Shown piece by piece: positions 22,942-31,529 of a stretch of DNA of 64,000 nt. A program made the position numbers and the translations under genes. Under the pieces are notes generated by a model. The model saw only the letters and a program-made list of their open reading frames with translations. It was not told the DNA's origin and searched no databases. Numbering within the stretch: the first letter of the stretch is position 1; the number at the start of each line of letters is the position of its first letter. Location of the stretch: positions 251,787 through 315,786 of the forward strand of contig CALVKQ010000002.1 of assembly GCA_944332815.1 (NCBI GenBank), read 5' to 3'. The stretch comes from an uncultured Clostridia bacterium. Its GTDB lineage: Bacteria; Bacillota; Clostridia; Christensenellales; CAG-917.

Positions 22942-25900
22942 TCAAAGTTTCTCCTTGCGTTCTCTTCTGTGCAGTCCCGTAAGGGAAAGATCCAGCCATA
23001 TCACCTGATCGGGATAGACGGTTTTACCGTTCAATCTTCCGAATGAGCCTCCTCCGTACTTCTTGTCGAGTTCGATCCTTCCGGGGCCTGCCTGCGTGAC
23101 GATCATGATGTCTGCGAGCAGCTTCAGCTTTTCTTCCGTGTTCATCGTCGAAGCTTGTTCATCCGCAACGGTACGCAGGCACTGCGCGAACCTTTTGTAC
23201 ATCGGGCAGAAACGATCTATCTTTCCGGCGAAATGGAGAAGCAATTCTTCAAACAACGCATCGTTTTTCTCATTGTCGGTGTCATAGACGGCATCCCACT
23301 TCGAAGCATTCTTGCCCTCCGACACTGTTTTCTTCCTTTGGTCGGCGAGATATAAAAGCCTCTCAAACTTTGCATTCACAAACATTTCAAACGCATTCTG
23401 CAACTCCGACTCCCCGGCTATATAACACAGTTGGTCGTTATAATACAGCGCCTGAAATTTGCGCACTATACGGCGCACAACGGCGTTTTCGCCGTACTCC
23501 TCATGCACATATTCATCTACCTTATCCGCCGTTTGCACAATGACGGGGATCATGACAAACACAAGTTCTCTGCCGCCCTTTTTGCCTTTCTTATCCTTCT
23601 CGACGATGGCAAAATATGCAGGATTGAGCGAAGTATAGCCGCCGTACAATTCCGTTGGCATAGGCTCGCCGTTGCGATACTTCAACGGCGACAACGCCTT
23701 GATCCCCTCTCTTGGGCTTATGATGGACTGCTTGTAAAATGCCGCATTTGCGTAAGGTTCCTGCTTCTTGACGACATTGCAAGTGTTGCGCGACATAGTG
23801 GCAAAGACATTGCCCCTTCGTGTTTCGTCCCACAAAAACTCCCCGTCATCGTCCGTCATAAATTTATCGCTGTTGTCGCTGTCAAAAAGGTCCAACACTA
23901 TACCATAGCGCTTGTTGACAAGATCACGCATCCTCTCTTGGGTGTTGAAAGGATCGGCCATGTTCCTTTTGACATCTCTGTTCTCTTCGGTATTGCCCCA
24001 GAACGGACACGCGTCCGATGTGAATTGCCCGAGCACCGCCGTTATGTATGCGTCTTTGGCGTGATGGAAATTGTTCAACCCACGTATCTTATAAAATCCG
24101 GGCGTTGCATCCTGATAGCGCCGGCGCATCGACGAATTGAGCCCGGCCTTTATGCCCCTGATCGCAGTTCCCGGAAAGCGCCGCGCCAACAGTTCTCGCA
24201 CCTGCTTTACGGAGTAACTTGTATCCACAAGCTGCCGTTGCACAAAATGCTCCCTGTCCGCATCGGTGTACTCCGTTTTTTGCAACGCATGATATTTCTT
24301 TGCGGAGATCAATCCTTTTGCAAACAGAAAATCCCAAAACCTAATCATTCGCGCAACGGTGATCGGGCTGATCCCCAAGGTATCGCTCTTATCTTGATTT
24401 TGTATCGTTTTGACGAGCACACGGTTTGCAAGTCCGTCATCTCTGATATAGCACCTCGGCACGATATGATCGATCTGACATGAGCCTATATCATCAAAAG
24501 CGATGTGTTCGCCGCTGTACATACACCTGCCCAACTGTGTCAGCCACAAATAGAACGCGTCATCCGGCAAACGTTTGTTCTTATCCAATTCTCTCAACCT
24601 TTCATAGCAATCGGCATCAAAATATTCCTCGTCTTTTATGGCATTGTAGAGTTTCAAAAGTTTTTCCACTCGGGAATCCTTCCTCTTTTTAACTTCTTCT
24701 TCATGCGTGTTTTCGAGGAAGATCCCTTTGGGCTCTTTCCCCGTGATGTCTACGATCTCCTCGCAAAGACGCAAGGCGTTCCACACCACTTTTTTCACTA
24801 TGGGCGAACACCGCAGATCCTTGACATCTTCATATGTAAACGTCGTTATCGCCTCGTTCTTGGGAGCGAATTGTTCCTTGAATCCGAGTTCATCATCATA
24901 AATCAACTCATTAAAGTGCCTGTTTGTGTCATACAGCAGCTGCATTATATTCTTATCGTCCGTGCCGCGCGTATCACGCAGTACTCGACGAGAGAAACTT
25001 CCCCATCCCGTATACTTAAGACGAGAAAGGGCCGATATCTGGTTTTCGCTGTAAATATTTTGCGCTTTGAGCCTTTTCTTCCTCATCGCAATGTCGTCAA
25101 AGATGGTCAGCGTGCGGATGCTGGCTTCGTAGTCGTCCAGCCTCGCCCGGTCAAAAGCATCTCCCAGCTTACTTTTGAAATCGATGAGCACCGTCATACT
25201 CGTCGTCAACGCGTCGTCGGAAAGTCCTTTGATGTCTTCTTCGGTGATGCTTTCATTCAGCATACGCGAGAAGAAAACGGCGATATCTTTTGCTCGCACT
25301 TTTCTCTTATGGCAACACACCTCGTCAAACAATGCCTTTTTCAACTCGACCGAGATCGGTTTCTCATGCACTTTCAGCTTATTGATCTCATTCAGCACCA
25401 CATACGCTTGCCATACTATGGAATTTTTGGGCAAAGCTTCTTCTTCGGGGAAGATGCGACATTTGTTTGTCATACGGGTGATGAATCTTTCCGCAAGCTC
25501 ATCGGTGTTCACTTTATCATAAAAATTCCAAGGAGTGACTCTCCCTTCTATCTCCTGCGTATTCCACCCGAATTTATCGCCTTTGAGGGGACCGACATAG
25601 TAAGGGCGGCGGAAAGTGAGCAGCGACATGATCTTGTCTTTTTCGGCAAGCAATTCGGGATAAAACCTCCCTTGAACATCTAAAATCGCGGAGAGCTCAA
25701 CCTCATTCAGTTGATAAGGAATGTGCGCGTTGGCAACGGAATTTATGAGCGGCAGCAAATCGGCGTTTTCGATCTCATCCAGACAATAATTTTTCTCGGG
25801 GCAATCGGGCACCCTTTCCAACAACTTTTTGATCTCTTTATAAAGATCTTCCTGGGATGTTTTATCTTTATACAGCCCATAGCTCTTGTCGCCTATATAC

Positions 25901-27009
25901 CGCGTATAACTTGCGCCTTTGCTCTTTCGGAAAAACGGAGCATATTCATCTTTGAGATGTTCGCGGAAAAGTTTTTTGAGAACGCGCAGATCCTTAGAAT
26001 GTTTTTCGTATTTGTCTACCATTGCGGTGCTCAAACTGTTTTTCCCACGCATAATGCTGTCAAACATCAGTGCGGAATATATCTTTTTTGCCGCAAGGAA
26101 AATGTCGCCTCTTTCTTCGGCGGCTTGCAAATACTTTTCTTCGTTTTCATCATATTTCCTGTCGGAAAACGCAAATTGAAGTTTGCCGCCGTTGTCGTCC
26201 TGGATAACTTCGCGCTCGGACTCTTCGCCGTCCCTCTTTATATCCAAAACCTCCGACAACCCAACTTTGTACCCAAGGATCGCGCCTGCAAATGCTTTTG
26301 CGAATTTGGCGTATCCCGATGCCGCAAACAGTTTGGATATCTCGTCGCGTTTACGCGCACGGGCATAACTCTTATTTTGAAGCACCGCCAACACGTCACT
26401 CGCCACCGACTCATAACGCGTGTCCTTTTCGTAATTATCGCCTTCCGCCAATTCGAAAAACTCGCTCAATGCCTCGGAAAGCATATTGCTGCCGGTGTCC
26501 ACTGCACTTCCCTCCAACAAGAAGTGACCGCGATATTTCACTATATGGTGAATTGCCAAATAAACTAGCCTGATGTCGGCTTTTTCGTCCGTTTCCATCA
26601 ACTTCTTACGAAGATGATAGATCGTGGGAGCTTCTTTGAAATAATCTTTGTCCGTGTACTCTCCGTCAAAGATGTTGTAGCGGTTCTTCCTGAAAAATTC
26701 TCCTTCGCCGATATGCAGGCTGCTCTCATCCAATCTCACGAAAAAGTTTTCGTCAACAGGACAGATGAGCGGAGCGAACAGCTCTCGCAACAGCTTTATC
26801 CTTTCCTTTCTGCGTGCCAGGCGACGGCGTGCGCATCTGGCAAGACGTCTGCCTTGTGCAGACTCCGCGTTTTCTATAAGCAGCGCACCCCAGGCGTCCT
26901 TTCCGTTGACTTTCAGCAAATTATAATCGCCGTCGATCACCGACCAGCCGACCGAATTTGTGCCGAGGTCAAGCCCTATAACGTAATCCGGAAAATCTTT
27001 TTTGCTCAT
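22942..27009 (-). CDS. cas9: CRISPR RNA-guided endonuclease Cas9, type II-A
   Basis: 1355 residues, close to the Streptococcus pyogenes enzyme. All nuclease residues are present: RuvC-I Asp14 (IGLDLGTNSVGW), RuvC-II Glu766 (GIFLENTHEEE), RuvC-III His983/Asp986 (NFHHAKDAYITAV) and HNH His848 (CQIDHIVPRCYI). The Arg-rich bridge helix (RRLARCARRRLARRKERIK) lies near 54-72. The C-terminal PAM-interacting domain ends with SLTGLHRRER; in the loop before it only one Arg (SFGRLNGK) is seen where SpCas9 has the NGG-reading Arg pair, so the PAM probably differs. GGAGG precedes the ATG. First gene of the operon; divergent tracrRNA upstream. Confidence 0.98.
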   Translation of the reverse strand: MSKKDFPDYVIGLDLGTNSVGWSVIDGDYNLLKVNGKDAWGALLIENAESAQGRRLARCARRRLARRKERIKLLRELFAPLICPVDENFFVRLDESSLHIGEGEFFRKNRYNIFDGEYTDKDYFKEAPTIYHLRKKLMETDEKADIRLVYLAIHHIVKYRGHFLLEGSAVDTGSNMLSEALSEFFELAEGDNYEKDTRYESVASDVLAVLQNKSYARARKRDEISKLFAASGYAKFAKAFAGAILGYKVGLSEVLDIKRDGEESEREVIQDDNGGKLQFAFSDRKYDENEEKYLQAAEERGDIFLAAKKIYSALMFDSIMRGKNSLSTAMVDKYEKHSKDLRVLKKLFREHLKDEYAPFFRKSKGASYTRYIGDKSYGLYKDKTSQEDLYKEIKKLLERVPDCPEKNYCLDEIENADLLPLINSVANAHIPYQLNEVELSAILDVQGRFYPELLAEKDKIMSLLTFRRPYYVGPLKGDKFGWNTQEIEGRVTPWNFYDKVNTDELAERFITRMTNKCRIFPEEEALPKNSIVWQAYVVLNEINKLKVHEKPISVELKKALFDEVCCHKRKVRAKDIAVFFSRMLNESITEEDIKGLSDDALTTSMTVLIDFKSKLGDAFDRARLDDYEASIRTLTIFDDIAMRKKRLKAQNIYSENQISALSRLKYTGWGSFSRRVLRDTRGTDDKNIMQLLYDTNRHFNELIYDDELGFKEQFAPKNEAITTFTYEDVKDLRCSPIVKKVVWNALRLCEEIVDITGKEPKGIFLENTHEEEVKKRKDSRVEKLLKLYNAIKDEEYFDADCYERLRELDKNKRLPDDAFYLWLTQLGRCMYSGEHIAFDDIGSCQIDHIVPRCYIRDDGLANRVLVKTIQNQDKSDTLGISPITVARMIRFWDFLFAKGLISAKKYHALQKTEYTDADREHFVQRQLVDTSYSVKQVRELLARRFPGTAIRGIKAGLNSSMRRRYQDATPGFYKIRGLNNFHHAKDAYITAVLGQFTSDACPFWGNTEENRDVKRNMADPFNTQERMRDLVNKRYGIVLDLFDSDNSDKFMTDDDGEFLWDETRRGNVFATMSRNTCNVVKKQEPYANAAFYKQSIISPREGIKALSPLKYRNGEPMPTELYGGYTSLNPAYFAIVEKDKKGKKGGRELVFVMIPVIVQTADKVDEYVHEEYGENAVVRRIVRKFQALYYNDQLCYIAGESELQNAFEMFVNAKFERLLYLADQRKKTVSEGKNASKWDAVYDTDNEKNDALFEELLLHFAGKIDRFCPMYKRFAQCLRTVADEQASTMNTEEKLKLLADIMIVTQAGPGRIELDKKYGGGSFGRLNGKTVYPDQVIWLDLSLTGLHRRERKEKL

Positions 27010-27013
27010 ACTA

Positions 27014-27062
27014 TTGACTTCCTCCGATAGGTTTGTTATATTTTTTGTGTAGCCAATATGAA
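27014..27062. promoter_or_regulatory. Overlapping divergent promoters of tracrRNA (+) and cas9 (-)
   Basis: Plus strand: TTGACT (27014-27019), 17-base spacer, TATATT (27037-27042), start near 27049 for tracrRNA. Minus strand: TTCATA (27062-27057), 16-base spacer, TATAAC (27040-27035), start near 27028 for cas9. The two -10 boxes overlap, so the promoters should compete. The cas9 -35 box lies inside the DNA that encodes the tracrRNA anti-repeat, and the tracrRNA -35 box lies between the cas9 ribosome site and start codon. The tracrRNA promoter is the stronger match. Confidence 0.65.
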
Positions 27063-27138
27063 ATCACACTGTGAGTTAAAATAAATGCTACACTACTTGC
27101 CCGTTGAGGGCCGTCACCGCAGGGTGGCGTTTTTTTTT
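27049..27138 (+). ncRNA. tracrRNA
   Basis: About 90 nt on the strand opposite cas9. The anti-repeat (about 27054-27083) pairs with the crRNA repeat in a 16-bp upper stem (ATATGAAATCACACTG), an asymmetric bulge (TGAGT against GAA) and a lower stem ending in TTAAAAT. After GTTAAAATAA, as in S. pyogenes tracrRNA, come GCCC-gttga-GGGC (27099-27111) and a terminator hairpin CGTCACC-gcag-GGTGGCG (27112-27129) with a run of nine T. Pairing with this array's own repeat confirms the assignment. Confidence 0.93.
27112..27138 (+). terminator. tracrRNA terminator
   Basis: A 7-bp stem with one G:T pair (CGTCACC / GGTGGCG), a four-base loop and nine consecutive T. It defines the 3' end of tracrRNA and doubles as its last stem-loop. 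Confidence 0.92.
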
Positions 27139-27708
27139 GCGTTTTTTGCTTGCGGTCATCGTCGTGCGATGTCCGTTTCTAATGTAACACAGCGAGGCAG
27201 AAGATACAAGACGCATATCGCTCGGACGGGCTGCCTCATGGGTGCGCACGGACGGAAGGGACGCCCGTGCAGTCCGCACTGCGGCGAGGGATCCGGCGTA
27301 TGCGTTCGCACCGCGCGGAGCTCCCACGCTCTTCCGCGGCAACAGTTTAACAAAAGCAATGTCCCATATGTGTCGCGCAAGCAGAAAATATATTCATTTC
27401 CCCCTCCGATGCCAGACGCGCTGCTATGAGTGCGTCCCGGGAAGATAGCGTCGCGATGAGTGCATATCCCCGGCAAGACCGCGTCGCGGCGGACAGAACG
27501 GGTGCGGACAGTCAATATATTGTCTGCGCGCAGGTGCGCGCATGAGCGGTTTCTGCGCCGTGCGGTACGCAATGGGCGAGGGGGAGAAAGCAAGGGGGCG
27601 GAGGGACGCTTGCGGCGCGGCAGGATATCTTTCGACAAAATAACGCAATATACTCTCAAACCGTTGACAGCGCGCACGGCTTTCAATATAATCATTCTCA
27701 CAACGCGA
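27139..27708. other. Non-coding gap between the CRISPR locus and the polyamine operon
   Basis: About 570 bases. Open frames here are Arg- and Cys-rich and without recognisable motifs, and I do not consider them genes. Two imperfect tandem copies of an about 32-base unit (ATGAGTGC ... GCGTCGCG) lie at about 27425-27490. No phage integrase, transposase or tRNA was seen, so nothing here explains how the CRISPR locus arrived. Confidence 0.45.
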
Positions 27709-27778
27709 GTTTAGCAATTGTAAACTTTTGGCTTATAATCTTTGAACCTGCTAAACTTGCGGTAATTTTTTGCTAAAC
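27709..27778 (+). promoter_or_regulatory. Promoter and repeated operators of the polyamine regulator/transport operon
   Basis: TTAGCA (27711-27716), a 17-base spacer and TATAAT (27734-27739) form the promoter. The octamer TGCTAAAC occurs at 27749-27756 and 27771-27778, 22 bases apart (two helical turns), and inverted as GTTTAGCA at 27709-27716 over the -35 box, where GTTTA and TAAAC also form a symmetric pair. This spacing around a promoter just before an XRE regulator gene suggests autoregulation. Confidence 0.6.
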
Positions 27779-27790
27779 AGGGAGGGCTTT

Positions 27791-28324
27791 ATGGAACTGG
27801 GCGCGAAGATCAAACGCCTGCGCTTGCAATGCGGACTCACGCAAGAGGAACTTGCCGACCGCTGCGAACTTACCAAGGGTTACATTTCCCAGCTGGAAAA
27901 CGAGCTGACTTCCCCGTCCATCCAGACCCTGCTGGACGTGCTGTCCGCCCTCGGGACCACCGCCGCCGAGTTTTTTGCGGAGGAGGACGACGGGCAGGTG
28001 GTGTTCACATCCGACGACTTTTTTGAAAAGGACGCGGAGGGGCACGTCATCACGTGGCTGGTCCCCAACAGTCAGCGCAACGAGATGGAGCCCATACTGA
28101 TCACCGTCCGACCGGGCGCGGCGTCCGTCAAAGACATGCCGCACGAGGGGGAGGAGTTCGGCTATGTTAAACGCGGAAGCGTCGTGCTTCACCTCGGCAA
28201 GAGAGAGTTCACCGCAAAAGAGGGCGACACTTTCTATTACGAAAGCAACAAAGTGCATTATCTGGAAAACCGCTCGGCGGAGGACGCCGAAGTGATATGG
28301 GTGGCATCGCCCCCCACTTTTTAA
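27791..28324 (+). CDS. XRE-cupin transcriptional regulator (PuuR-like) of the polyamine operon
   Basis: 177 residues. An N-terminal XRE helix-turn-helix (LGAKIKRLRLQCGLTQEELADRCELTKGYISQLE, about 3-36 in two pieces) is joined to a C-terminal cupin (about 105-175; HEGEEFGYVKRGSVVLHLG, FYYESNKVHYLEN). This architecture is that of PuuR-type regulators that sense polyamines or related amines. The ATG at 27791 is chosen for the GGGAGGG upstream and because the helix-turn-helix then starts normally. potA begins 9 bases after its stop, so it is the first gene of the operon it probably controls. Confidence 0.9.
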   Translation: MELGAKIKRLRLQCGLTQEELADRCELTKGYISQLENELTSPSIQTLLDVLSALGTTAAEFFAEEDDGQVVFTSDDFFEKDAEGHVITWLVPNSQRNEMEPILITVRPGAASVKDMPHEGEEFGYVKRGSVVLHLGKREFTAKEGDTFYYESNKVHYLENRSAEDAEVIWVASPPTF

Positions 28325-28333
28325 GGAGAGGAT

Positions 28334-29896
28334 ATGTCCGACAACATCATCGAGATCAAGAACGTCACCAAGACATACGGCGCAAAGGACGCCGTAAAAA
28401 ACGCCAGTCTGAACATCAAGCGCGGCGAATTCGTAACTTTGCTCGGTCCTTCCGGATGCGGCAAGACCACCACTCTGCGCATGATCGCGGGCTTTGAGAT
28501 GCCCACCTCGGGGCAGATCCTCTTTGACGGTGAGGACATCACCAATACTCCTCCTCACCTGCGCCGCGTGAACACGGTATTCCAGAAATACGCGCTGTTC
28601 CCTCACCTCAACGTCTTCAACAACATCGCCTTCGGGCTGAAAATGAAGCTCATCCCCAACGGCACGAAGCGCAACCGCAAGGGCGAGGAGGTGCAGCTCT
28701 TCCGCAAGTACACCAAGGCGGAGATAAAACAGAAAGTGGACGCCGCACTCAAAATGGTGGACCTGGAAGACTACGGTCACAGGGGCGTTTCCTCCCTCTC
28801 CGGCGGACAGCAGCAGAGGGTCGCGATCGCGCGAGCCATCGTCAACGAACCCGAAGTGCTGCTTCTTGACGAACCTCTCGGCGCGCTGGACCTCAAAATG
28901 CGCAAGGATATGCAGCTGGAGCTCATGGACATGCACAAGCGTCTGGGCATCACCTTCGTCTACGTCACCCACGATCAGGAGGAGGCGCTCACCATGAGTG
29001 ACAAGATAGTCGTCATGCGCGACGGCGTCATCCAGCAGATCGCCACCCCCGAAACGGTGTACGACGAGCCTGCGAACGCCTTTGTGGCGGACTTCATAGG
29101 CGAGTCCAACATCCTCTCCGGCGTCATGCTGGAAGACTACAAGGTGGAATTTGCGGACACCGTGTTCGAATGTGTGGACAAGGGCTTCAAGAAGAACGAA
29201 CCCATCGACGTCATCATCCGTCCCGAGGACCTCAGGATCCTGGACAAGGAGGACAAGATGACCATCCTCACCGCGACGGTGGCGTCCTCCGTCTTCAAAG
29301 GCGACCACTATCAGGTGACCTTGATGGCAGGCGAAAACGAGCTCATAGCCCACGACACCGCGACCTACGAGGAGGGTTCCACGGTCGGGCTGTACATCAA
29401 ACCTTTCGACCTGCACATCATGCACAAGTCGCGCATCATAAACGAGATAGACACCGAAATGGCGGACGAAAATCTGGTGTGGATAGCGGACGGCAAGTTC
29501 GAATGCAACTGCCCCTTCGAAGCAGGCACCCCCGTCAGAGTCAAGGTGGACTTCGACGACGTTATCATAACCGACGACGAAGACGACGGCGTGATAGGCG
29601 CGACGGTGGTCAGCTCCATCTATAAGGGCAGCTACTATCAGTGCATAGTGCGCACGGACGATTACTACGACTTCTTTGTGGACACGGACGACGACTGGCT
29701 GAAAGGCGACCGCGTGGGCATCAACATCGCACCCGAGAAGATCCTCATCGAGCGCCGCGAAGCGGGCGCGCCCGCAGAAGACTCCGCACCCGAAGTGGTG
29801 GATCAGACCGAGTACTCCTCCGACGCGCAGTCCGCGGAAAATAACGCGGAGAACGTCGCAGCAGCCGAAAAAAATGAAACGGAGGTGAAAGGATGA
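28334..29896 (+). CDS. potA: Spermidine/putrescine ABC transporter ATP-binding protein PotA, extended
   Basis: 520 residues against about 370 usual. Walker [10 protein letters not shown] at 38-46, signature LSGGQQQR at 155-162, Walker B LLLDEP at 176-181 and THDQEEA at 212. Two additions stand out: a charged insertion at about 104-130 in the helical subdomain ([15 protein letters not shown]) and a C-terminal region with what looks like two TOBE-type domains ([15 protein letters not shown] and [15 protein letters not shown]) followed by an acidic Ala/Glu tail. TOBE domains bind regulatory ligands. The stop overlaps potB as ATGA. Confidence 0.93.
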   Translation: MSDNIIEIKNVTKTYGAKDAVKNASLNIKRGEFVTLLGPSGCGKTTTLRMIAGFEMPTSGQILFDGEDITNTPPHLRRVNTVFQKYALFPHLNVFNNIAFGLKMKLIPNGTKRNRKGEEVQLFRKYTKAEIKQKVDAALKMVDLEDYGHRGVSSLSGGQQQRVAIARAIVNEPEVLLLDEPLGALDLKMRKDMQLELMDMHKRLGITFVYVTHDQEEALTMSDKIVVMRDGVIQQIATPETVYDEPANAFVADFIGESNILSGVMLEDYKVEFADTVFECVDKGFKKNEPIDVIIRPEDLRILDKEDKMTILTATVASSVFKGDHYQVTLMAGENELIAHDTATYEEGSTVGLYIKPFDLHIMHKSRIINEIDTEMADENLVWIADGKFECNCPFEAGTPVRVKVDFDDVIITDDEDDGVIGATVVSSIYKGSYYQCIVRTDDYYDFFVDTDDDWLKGDRVGINIAPEKILIERREAGAPAEDSAPEVVDQTEYSSDAQSAENNAENVAAAEKNETEVKG

Positions 29897-30714
29897 CGAA
29901 TGCCGCAGTTGCCGTTTCCAAACCGAAATGGCGGTTTAAGCTGACAAAACGCGTGTTCAGCTACCCTTATGTGCTGTTCATGCTGTTGTTTGTCGTCATA
30001 CCTCTGGTGATGATACTGGTCAACGCTTTCCTGGATGCGGACAACAATCTCACCCTGGAAAACTTCGCCGATTTCTTCACCGACAAGAGCAGTCTTGTCA
30101 TCCTCGCCAATTCTCTGCTGGTGGGCGTCATCACGACGGCGATATGCCTCATAATCGGCTATCCCCTCGCCTACTTCCTCTCCAAGATGCCGAGCGGCAG
30201 GGTGCTGGTGCTGTTCTATGTGCTGCCCATGTGGGTGAACTTCCTCATCCGCACTCTCGCGACCAAAGCGATCTTCATCGCCATGGACGTGACGCTCGGG
30301 ATGGGCACGGTCATCTTCGGCATGGTGTATAACTATCTGCCCTTCATGATCCTGCCCCTGCACACCACACTCTCCTCCATAGACCGCAGCTACATCGAAG
30401 CGGCGCAGGACCTCGGGGCGGACTCTTCCACGGTCTTCCTCAAAACCGTGCTGCCCCTCTCCGTCAGCGGCATCATAAGCGGCATCACGATGGTGTTCAT
30501 TCCCACCATCTCCACATTTGCCATCTCGCAGCTGCTGTCCAACGGCAAGATATTCCTGTTCGGCGACAGCATACAGATGAAATTCGAGCAAGGGCTGTAC
30601 GGCGTGGGCTCCATAATGAGCCTGGTCATGCTGGTGTTCGTGCTGGTGTCCAACTTCATCATCAACCGCGCGAGCAGAAAGAGCGGACTTTCCGTGGGGA
30701 GGTCGTTATGGTAA
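29893..30714 (+). CDS. potB: Polyamine ABC transporter permease PotB
   Basis: 273 residues with about six hydrophobic membrane segments. The cytoplasmic EAA loop that couples to PotA is visible as [28 protein letters not shown] at about 165-192 in two halves. An N-terminal segment ([21 protein letters not shown]) is typical of PotB. It overlaps potA and potC by a few bases, showing tight translational coupling. Confidence 0.95.
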   Translation: MTNAAVAVSKPKWRFKLTKRVFSYPYVLFMLLFVVIPLVMILVNAFLDADNNLTLENFADFFTDKSSLVILANSLLVGVITTAICLIIGYPLAYFLSKMPSGRVLVLFYVLPMWVNFLIRTLATKAIFIAMDVTLGMGTVIFGMVYNYLPFMILPLHTTLSSIDRSYIEAAQDLGADSSTVFLKTVLPLSVSGIISGITMVFIPTISTFAISQLLSNGKIFLFGDSIQMKFEQGLYGVGSIMSLVMLVFVLVSNFIINRASRKSGLSVGRSLW

Positions 30715-31529
30715 AAGTGAAAGGACTTCTCGAAAAGGCATACCTTTTCGTCATACTCGCCATACTGTACGCGCCGATAGTGCTCATAATCGTGTACTCC
30801 TTCTCCAACAGTTCCAACTTCCGCTTTGACGAGGGGTTCACGTTCGAGGCGTACATCTCAATTTTCAAATCCGAAAAGTCGCCTGCGCTGTGGGACGCGG
30901 TGGGCAACACCTTCCTCATCGCGACGATATCTTCCGTCATCGCCACTCTGATGGGCACCTTTGCCGCCATAGGCATCTTCGCCATGGGCAGAAAGGCGAG
31001 AAGGGTGCTGGAAAACGTCAACCAGTTTCCCATCATCAACAGCGAGATAGTCATGGCGGTGTCCCTGATGATATTCTTCGTGACCTTCGCGTTCCCGGAA
31101 GGATATCTGCGCCTCATCATCGCGCATATCGCGTTCTGCACCCCCTATGTGGTGCTGAGCGTCCTCCCCAAGCTGGAAAGCATGGATCCCAACGTCTACG
31201 AAGCCGCCCTCGACCTCGGCGCCAATCCTTTCAAGGCGCTCATCAAGGTGCTCTTCCCCATGATAACCCCGGGGATAGTGAGCGGATTCGTGCTGGCGTT
31301 CACCCTCTCCATGGACGACTTCATCATCACGCAGATCAACAAGGGCGCGTCCACGGGCATCAACACACTGTCCACCTACATCTATTCCGACGCACGCGTG
31401 CAAGGGCTGGAGCCCTTCTGGTACGCGATATTCTCCATCATCTTCGTGCTCATACTCGCGCTCGTTCTCACCCTCAACCTGGTCAGGATAAACAAGCGTA
31501 AACAGCGCGAAAAGGAGGGTGCGATATGA
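30708..31529 (+). CDS. potC: Polyamine ABC transporter permease PotC
   Basis: 273 residues, about six membrane segments, EAA loop at VYEAALDLGANPFKALIKVLFPM. The early YAPIVLIIVYSFSNSSNF motif and SMDDFIITQ near the end are typical of PotC. Forms the heterodimeric channel with PotB. It overlaps potB by 7 bases and potD by 4. Confidence 0.95.
   Translation: MVKVKGLLEKAYLFVILAILYAPIVLIIVYSFSNSSNFRFDEGFTFEAYISIFKSEKSPALWDAVGNTFLIATISSVIATLMGTFAAIGIFAMGRKARRVLENVNQFPIINSEIVMAVSLMIFFVTFAFPEGYLRLIIAHIAFCTPYVVLSVLPKLESMDPNVYEAALDLGANPFKALIKVLFPMITPGIVSGFVLAFTLSMDDFIITQINKGASTGINTLSTYIYSDARVQGLEPFWYAIFSIIFVLILALVLTLNLVRINKRKQREKEGAI

Noticed and set aside
27156..27701. A 181-residue minus-strand open frame between tracrRNA and the polyamine operon
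   Set aside because: Arg/Cys-rich, no ribosome site, no motifs, and it overlaps regulatory DNA. Considered non-coding.
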